The notes under the pieces are model-generated. The model worked only from the letters and a program-made list of their open reading frames with translations. It searched no databases and had not been told where the DNA came from. The translations under genes and the position numbers were made by a program. This document shows, in pieces, positions 6,431 to 9,589 of a stretch of 9,589 bases of DNA. The DNA comes from Patescibacteria group bacterium UBA5738 (lineage in GTDB: Bacteria > Patescibacteriota > Minisyncoccia > Minisyncoccales > UBA5738), in contig DIFW01000007.1 of NCBI GenBank assembly GCA_002419295.1, positions 232 through 9,820 of the forward strand. Reading direction: 5' to 3'. How positions within the stretch are numbered: position 1 is the stretch's first letter; the number at the start of each line of letters is the position of its first letter.

Positions 6431-7336
6431 TCAATTCAAAATAAAAACGGCAAGACCGGCGGCAATCAAAAGAATGGCGATAATTTTTTGCGCCAAATCC
6501 GCCGGCGTGATTTTAACGGCAAACACAACGGGCCAGCGGCGCGCCAAGATCAGCGAAAAAATAAAGATTAAAACATATTGCACGCCGGCCATCGCGTTGA
6601 TCACCGGCGCACTCGCTTGCGGCGCCAAAGACACGGCAAAACTTTGCGTTAAAAACGCGGCCGCGCCCAGTCCTTGCCCCAAAAAAAACAAAAGATCCGG
6701 CTGGCGCTGTTTGTTCCGCCGCGAATGAAAAACCGCCTGCCGCACGGATTTTGACAAGAGAAATGTAATCGCCGCGGCGGCCGAACCGAACGCCATCAGC
6801 AAAAATCCGTTTAAAAACGGCAGTTGCAAATAAACCAATTTGGCCAAAACCACATTGGCCGCGAAAAACAGCGGCGCCGCCAAAACAAAAAACAAACCTT
6901 CCTTTTTGATTGAAACTCCCCGCGCCATTACCAGCCAGCCGCCGGCAATCAGCAAAGAAAATCCGGCCAGCTCTTTCGCGCCCAGTACCGCCGCGCCGCC
7001 GGAAACGGCCGCGGTGAAGAAAAATACGCATATCGGCGTCAAACTGCCCACCGCCGGCACCGCCCGCGAAGCTTCCATTCTTTTTAAGGCGGAAAAATAA
7101 AAATAATCGCCGTATATCTGCGCCGCGCCCGCGAAACTCGCCAGTAAAAACAGCGGCGGCGCGGGATTGACCCAAAATCCAAAAGGCAACAGCAAAAGCG
7201 CGCCCGCGCTTAAAATACCCACATAAAAAGCGTAGATTCCGGGATCGTCAAGCTTTCCCGCCAATAAAAATTTATCAATCAGCGCCGTGGCCGCGAATAA
7301 AGAAAACGCGGCCAGCGCCACGAAAAGCCACACCAT
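6431..7336 (-). CDS. EamA/DMT-superfamily ten-helix transporter
   Basis: 301 residues, almost entirely hydrophobic, with about ten membrane helices near 2-20, 33-53, 61-83, 93-112, 119-138, 147-165, 173-194, 213-233, 243-264 and 281-300. It shows the two-fold internal repeat of EamA proteins. The end of helix 3 and helix 4 (FSALKRMEASRAVPAVGSLTP) correspond to the helix 8-9 segment (FAVSLAPQASAPVINAMAGV), the conserved 'small residue, then Pro/Gly' hinge in each half. A basic cytoplasmic loop SRRNKQRQ lies at 205-212. Length is typical of the family (about 290-300). Substrates of EamA proteins range over amino acids, nucleosides, metabolites and undecaprenyl-linked sugars and cannot be read from sequence. 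The neighbouring glycosyltransferase and hydrolase make a sugar- or lipid-related cargo plausible but unproven. The start is ATG at 7336 without a Shine-Dalgarno, preceded by a promoter-like AT-rich module. Confidence 0.85.
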   Translation of the reverse strand: MVWLFVALAAFSLFAATALIDKFLLAGKLDDPGIYAFYVGILSAGALLLLPFGFWVNPAPPLFLLASFAGAAQIYGDYFYFSALKRMEASRAVPAVGSLTPICVFFFTAAVSGGAAVLGAKELAGFSLLIAGGWLVMARGVSIKKEGLFFVLAAPLFFAANVVLAKLVYLQLPFLNGFLLMAFGSAAAAITFLLSKSVRQAVFHSRRNKQRQPDLLFFLGQGLGAAAFLTQSFAVSLAPQASAPVINAMAGVQYVLIFIFSLILARRWPVVFAVKITPADLAQKIIAILLIAAGLAVFILN

Positions 7337-7342
7337 GTTTCA

Positions 7343-7459
7343 AATTAAAAATGTAAAAATCAAAATGTAAAATGACAATTTAAAATCAAAAATTATCAAA
7401 TCAAAATTCCATTATGAATTTTACCTTAATTTTACATTTTGATTTTTACATTTTTAATT
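7343..7459. repeat. 31-bp perfect AT-rich inverted repeat (two copies of the module)
   Basis: Arms 7343-7373 and 7429-7459 are exact reverse complements over 31 bases, separated by 55 bases. Each arm is a copy of the AT-rich module seen at 5262-5312, with core ATTTTACATTTTGATTTTT. It fills most of the 138-base gap between the glycosyltransferase stop and the EamA start. The left arm acts as the module for the EamA gene, while the right arm points back into the 3' end of the glycosyltransferase gene. As RNA it could form a long, GC-poor stem. Confidence 0.85.
7350..7378 (-). promoter_or_regulatory. Probable EamA-gene promoter inside the AT-rich module
   Basis: Minus-strand TTGTCA (7373-7378; five of six to consensus) and TACATT (7350-7355; four of six) with a 17-base spacer. 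The -10 lies 13 bases before the ATG. The layout is identical in the htrA module. Confidence 0.45.
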
Positions 7460-7474
7460 ATAATATTCGAAATT

Positions 7475-8827
7475 TTATCCAAAGACGAGAGTTTTGATGT
7501 TGGCAACGCCGTTTTTTTCGCCTTCAATAAATCCTTCCATCGCCGCCTCTGCCAGATAACCGTTATCAATCCAATCGTCAAGCCATTGGCCGATACACCG
7601 CAAATCTCCCTGCTCCAAACCAAATCCGGACTTCAACAGCCAGCTCTTGTTGAAATCCTCTTGGGATCCGATCGGCGGCGCGATAACAACGGGAATTCCC
7701 AGCGCCGAATAGAAAGACAATTCGCTTGGCTTGGTCCATAAGACATCGGTTTTGCGTAATGCTTTGTTAAAGTGATTGAAATAGGCGGCGATAGAGTCTT
7801 GAAACAAAATTTCCAATCCGGTTGCTTCGTCCACTCCCGCTTCACGCGCGCCATTTTCATATAATTTTTTCACTTTTTCATTGATTCCCGCCGACAGAAT
7901 CAGCTTCACCTTGCCGGCGATAATGCGGTCTTTCAATTGGCGCATAATCGCCAGCCCGATTTCTCCCTGCGCCCCCGCGCCGCCGGCGGAAAACAAAATC
8001 GTTAGCGGCCGCCGCGACTTGCCCACCGCCGCGCACAGGGAATCGTTCACCAAACTGCAATACTTCGAAAGATAGACATTGTTGGGATCCAGATTCGCCA
8101 AACGGTTCGCCAAATCGGATTTTACCGCCGCGCAATCGCGCTTTTCTTTTGATAATTTGCCAAAAATATTTTCTTCGGGCAAAGGGTATCCCGTTAAAAA
8201 TATTCTTTTTTTGGGAATGCCGTAAAGTTTGAGCCGCTCAACCACCCGCGCCGTGGGCGCGCAATAATTGATCCGGGTGGACAAAGGATCCTGCGGCGCC
8301 CATTGACGGCTGATATCGGCATCGCAAACCACCAGATAAATCTCTTCGGAATATTCAAATTTTTCGGCCATAAACGCCGAAATGAAAAAAGTTGTCACCA
8401 GCGGTAGAGGATTTTCTTCCAAACGCTTCACAAAATCGCGCCCCCAGCCTTTTTGAATCAATCCGTAGGTACGGTTGGTCAAAAACGGGGCGCGCGACAA
8501 ATCTTTCATAGGATAAAAATCAACGATCCGCTGAAAAAGCCGGTCGTAAACGGCAAACGCCGCATGCCCGATCATCGGAATACGCTTGAATTTTGAAATC
8601 GCTTCATAGAATCGGCGGCTCTCCTGCCAGATTTTCCGGTCGCGCGGCGGAATCCCCGGATAATCATTGGCATTGATAATCCGACCCTGATATGCCAAAC
8701 TTTTCAGCGCATGAGCGGTGCGCTGATGGCCGTAACCCATATTCACGCCAACCACCCATGCCTTCCGTGCACGGCGATTTTCGGTTTTCGTTTCCGTTTT
8801 CATCTTCAAAGAAAATTTTTTATTCAT
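7475..8827 (-). CDS. GT-B glycosyltransferase, MurG/MGDG-synthase-like
   Basis: 450 residues in two Rossmann-like halves. The N-terminal half has VVGVNMGYGHQRTAHAL (25-41), where the GxGH and the following Ala correspond to the acceptor-side 'GGGH' motif of MGDG synthases and processive diacylglycerol glycosyltransferases. It continues through YLVVCDAD (164-171) and APTARVVERLKLYGIP (190-205), then FLTGYPLPEE (210-219). The C-terminal half begins at about 274 with ILFSAGGAGAQGE (277-289), the nucleotide-sugar loop. TKPSELSFYSALGIPVV (365-381) matches the 'K.G..t..Ea.a.g.P.i' donor signature of GT28. No membrane helix; probably a peripheral membrane enzyme making a glycolipid or lipid-linked sugar on the cytoplasmic face. 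Identity to MurG itself is unlikely given the long linker and divergent motifs. ATG 8827 is used; ATG 8803 (residue 9) is a reasonable alternative because the first 20 residues are polar and non-conserved-looking. Confidence 0.75.
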   Translation of the reverse strand: MNKKFSLKMKTETKTENRRARKAWVVGVNMGYGHQRTAHALKSLAYQGRIINANDYPGIPPRDRKIWQESRRFYEAISKFKRIPMIGHAAFAVYDRLFQRIVDFYPMKDLSRAPFLTNRTYGLIQKGWGRDFVKRLEENPLPLVTTFFISAFMAEKFEYSEEIYLVVCDADISRQWAPQDPLSTRINYCAPTARVVERLKLYGIPKKRIFLTGYPLPEENIFGKLSKEKRDCAAVKSDLANRLANLDPNNVYLSKYCSLVNDSLCAAVGKSRRPLTILFSAGGAGAQGEIGLAIMRQLKDRIIAGKVKLILSAGINEKVKKLYENGAREAGVDEATGLEILFQDSIAAYFNHFNKALRKTDVLWTKPSELSFYSALGIPVVIAPPIGSQEDFNKSWLLKSGFGLEQGDLRCIGQWLDDWIDNGYLAEAAMEGFIEGEKNGVANIKTLVFG

Positions 8828-8840
8828 CCGCCATTCTTAC

Positions 8841-8870
8841 ATCATACCAAAAAAAATTTTATTGCGCCAA
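8841..8870 (-). promoter_or_regulatory. Promoter of the glycosyltransferase gene
   Basis: Minus-strand extended -10 TGGTATGAT (TATGAT at 8841-8846) with TTGGCG (8865-8870) 18 bases upstream. Predicted initiation is at about 8834, where an AUG opens a four-codon frame (Met-Ala-Asp-Glu-stop) that overlaps the ATG of the main gene at 8827. The leader is thus only about seven bases. Confidence 0.6.
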
Positions 8871-8873
8871 AAT

Positions 8874-8896
8874 TTACAGGGGTTGGACCCCTGTAA
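8874..8896. repeat. GC-clamped hairpin, REP-like
   Basis: TTACAGGGGT (8874-8883) pairs perfectly with ACCCCTGTAA (8887-8896) around a three-base loop. It sits just upstream of the -35 of the glycosyltransferase promoter. There is no adjacent T-tract on either strand beyond TTT, so it is a weak terminator at best. Its shape (GGGG..CCCC core with AT flanks) recalls intergenic REP/RAYT palindromes. An operator is the other possibility. Confidence 0.6.
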
Positions 8897-8915
8897 TTTG
8901 CATTTGCTTTGTGGC

Positions 8916-8933
8916 GGCAAATAATTATTCGCC
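8916..8933. repeat. 18-bp near-perfect palindrome
   Basis: GGC(A)AATAATTATT(C)GCC: a ten-base AATAATTATT core flanked by GGC/GCC arms, with one imperfect position on each side. It lies between the terminator of the small secreted-protein gene and the hairpin before the glycosyltransferase promoter. It could be a repressor site; no family is recognised. Confidence 0.4.
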
Positions 8934-8940
8934 CTGAAAT

Positions 8941-8987
8941 TAAAAAGAGAGTATGGCATCATCGGTTTTTCAACCTTTGCCATACTC
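8941..8987 (-). terminator. Terminator overlapping the stop codon of the secreted-protein gene
   Basis: On the minus strand GAGTATGGCA (8987-8978) pairs perfectly with TGCCATACTC (8958-8949), with an inner GGTT/AACC helix, followed by TCTTTTTA (8948-8941). The upstream arm encodes the last residues Glu-Tyr-Gly-Lys and the TGA lies inside the loop region, so coding and termination signals are superimposed. Confidence 0.8.
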
Positions 8988-9434
8988 CTCACTTAATGCC
9001 CACACCCTGAGGTCGTAGATTGTGGTCTCGTTCGACCCCAGTTTGTGGACGAGTATATGGTAGTTATGGGGATGGAAACACTCAAGTGTCTCCTCGGAAA
9101 CGTTCTCCCCGCAGGGGAAATCATCCGCGTCGATGTAGGCGACATAATAGTCGCCTACTATGGTCTCGTTGACGAGATGCCACCCCTCTGGCATCTCTAT
9201 GCGGCTAAGTTCAGAGGCGATTTGGACCTGCCTTTCAATATTCTCAATGCTTTCATGCTGGGCAGAATGAAAGCCTCCTGTACCTCCTGTGCCTGAAGAA
9301 GCGCCCGTTACTCCTCCTGTCCCTACTCCTGCCTCCTCTATTGTTGTTCCAAGCTTAACTGATGCTGTTGCTGTCGCTGCCATTGCCAGAATCGCACTGG
9401 CGACCATGATAATTATGGCCAATTTTAGCTTCAT
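8970..9434 (-). CDS. Small secreted protein of unknown function, sequon-rich
   Basis: 154 residues, not recognised. Residues 1-24 are a clear signal peptide (MKLKLAIIIM, hydrophobic core, ATA-Ser cleavage site near 24/25). Residues 35-54 are a Gly/Thr/Ser-rich flexible linker. Residues 58-150 form an acidic, aromatic domain with GWHLVNETIVGDYYVAYID and a His-rich stretch FHPHNYHILVH. It has only two cysteines (Cys108, Cys119), a likely disulphide, and three N-x-S/T sequons (Asn89, Asn111, Asn135). The gene is monocistronic: its own promoter lies eight bases before the ATG and its own terminator overlaps the stop. Codon choice differs visibly from its neighbours (frequent GGA, AGG, ATA, CTC and GAG against their GGC, CGC and ATT/ATC). 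This and the sequons suggest an origin elsewhere, possibly archaeal. A chimeric assembly is also possible. Confidence 0.7.
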   Translation of the reverse strand: MKLKLAIIIMVASAILAMAATATASVKLGTTIEEAGVGTGGVTGASSGTGGTGGFHSAQHESIENIERQVQIASELSRIEMPEGWHLVNETIVGDYYVAYIDADDFPCGENVSEETLECFHPHNYHILVHKLGSNETTIYDLRVWALSEEYGKG

Positions 9435-9442
9435 GCCCTAAC

Positions 9443-9471
9443 ATTAAAGCATATATATTTAATCTTGTCAA
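9443..9471 (-). promoter_or_regulatory. Strong sigma-70-type promoter of the secreted-protein gene
   Basis: Minus-strand perfect TTGACA (9466-9471), a 17-base spacer and TTTAAT (9443-9448). The -10 ends eight bases before the ATG, implying a leaderless or nearly leaderless mRNA. The spacer also contains AAATATATA about 20-28 bases before the ATG, which would equally fit an archaeal TATA box for a leaderless gene. Confidence 0.7.
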
Positions 9472-9478
9472 GATTAAA
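9458..9478. promoter_or_regulatory. Perfect 21-bp palindromic operator candidate on the -35 box
   Basis: Arms TTTAATCTTG (9458-9467) and CAAGATTAAA (9469-9478) are exact complements around one central base. The palindrome contains the whole TTGACA, so a bound dimeric regulator would block or remodel promoter access. It is not a site I recognise. Confidence 0.65.
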
Positions 9479-9492
9479 TGACTTGAGCATAA

Positions 9493-9519
9493 ACCTGCGA
9501 CGGGGCAAAGCCCCGAGGT
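9493..9519. repeat. Bulged GC-rich hairpin
   Basis: ACCT (9493-9496), a four-base bulge GCGA, CGGGGC (9501-9506), loop AAA, GCCCCG (9510-9515) and AGGT (9516-9519): ten base pairs with one asymmetric bulge. Bulged hairpins of this type are found at ends of IS200/IS605-type elements and in REP sequences, but no transposase is in view. No T-tract follows on the minus strand. Confidence 0.5.
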
Positions 9520-9536
9520 ATTCCGACGAGTGAATA

Positions 9537-9560
9537 AACAAAAACGGAGGTCAGGCCTCC
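9537..9560 (-). terminator. Probable terminator of a gene beyond the right edge
   Basis: On the minus strand GGAGG (9560-9556) pairs with CCTCC (9550-9546) around CCTGA, with an optional sixth G-T pair. GTTTTTGTT (9545-9537) follows. It would end a transcript entering from the right. The short stem makes it moderate at best. Confidence 0.55.
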
Positions 9561-9589
9561 ACAAAATTCGCGCTTGAAAAAGAAAAAAG

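Noticed and set aside
6513..7175. Second minus-strand frame of 220 codons inside the EamA gene
   Set aside because: It is a shifted frame of the same GC-rich region with Gly/Arg/Phe-biased composition. The ten-helix frame explains the DNA.
7343..7459. CRISPR-like array or tandem repeat
   Set aside because: There are only two arms, in opposite orientation and with no regular spacers. It is an inverted pair of a dispersed AT-rich module.
8692..8937. Plus-strand 81-codon frame over the glycosyltransferase start
   Set aside because: Half of it is antisense to the glycosyltransferase gene and the rest crosses the promoter and hairpins. No supporting motif.
9355..9564. Minus-strand 69-codon frame spanning the promoter and hairpins
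   Set aside because: It runs through the -10/-35, the 21-bp palindrome and both hairpins and overlaps the signal-peptide coding region out of frame.

Overview
The window looks like a contig from a small-genome uncultured bacterium, most likely of the Candidate Phyla Radiation (Parcubacteria-like). This rests on gene content: a membrane-anchored lamin-tail-domain protein, a HtrA/PDZ protease, ClpB, a small anchored TIM-barrel hydrolase and a MurG/MGDG-synthase-like transferase. It also rests on very AT-rich repetitive spacers and promoters whose -10 box lies almost on the start codon. This is inference; there is no rRNA or other phylogenetic marker here. All eight protein genes are on the minus strand, so transcription runs right to left.

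Right edge (about 8,940-9,589): a 154-residue secreted protein of unknown function. It has a signal peptide, a Gly/Thr-rich linker and three N-glycosylation-type sequons. It carries its own promoter with a 21-bp palindrome on the -35 box and a terminator overlapping its stop codon. Its codon choice differs from the rest of the window, so it may be a transferred segment or a chimeric assembly join. Two further hairpins lie upstream of it.

Middle (about 5,300-8,900): a GT-B glycosyltransferase resembling MurG/MGDG synthases, an EamA/DMT-type ten-helix transporter, and an anchored clan-A-like glycoside hydrolase. Together they suggest cell-envelope sugar or glycolipid metabolism, but no pathway can be named.

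Left (1-5,254): an envelope protein quality-control block. It holds an apparently active membrane-anchored HtrA protease, then ClpB, then (18 bases after clpB, with a good Shine-Dalgarno) a membrane-anchored HtrA-fold protein in which all three catalytic-triad positions are replaced. A terminator follows, and then the start of a lamin-tail-domain surface protein cut by the window edge.

The non-coding DNA is unusually structured. A recurring AT-rich module of about 35-50 bp sits directly upstream of three genes. In two copies it contains a well-spaced promoter, and one intergenic region carries it as a 31-bp inverted pair. A perfect 28-bp palindrome lies in the htrA-clpB gap. No tRNA, rRNA, CRISPR array or transposase gene was seen, and no stretch over 300 bases lacks a gene.
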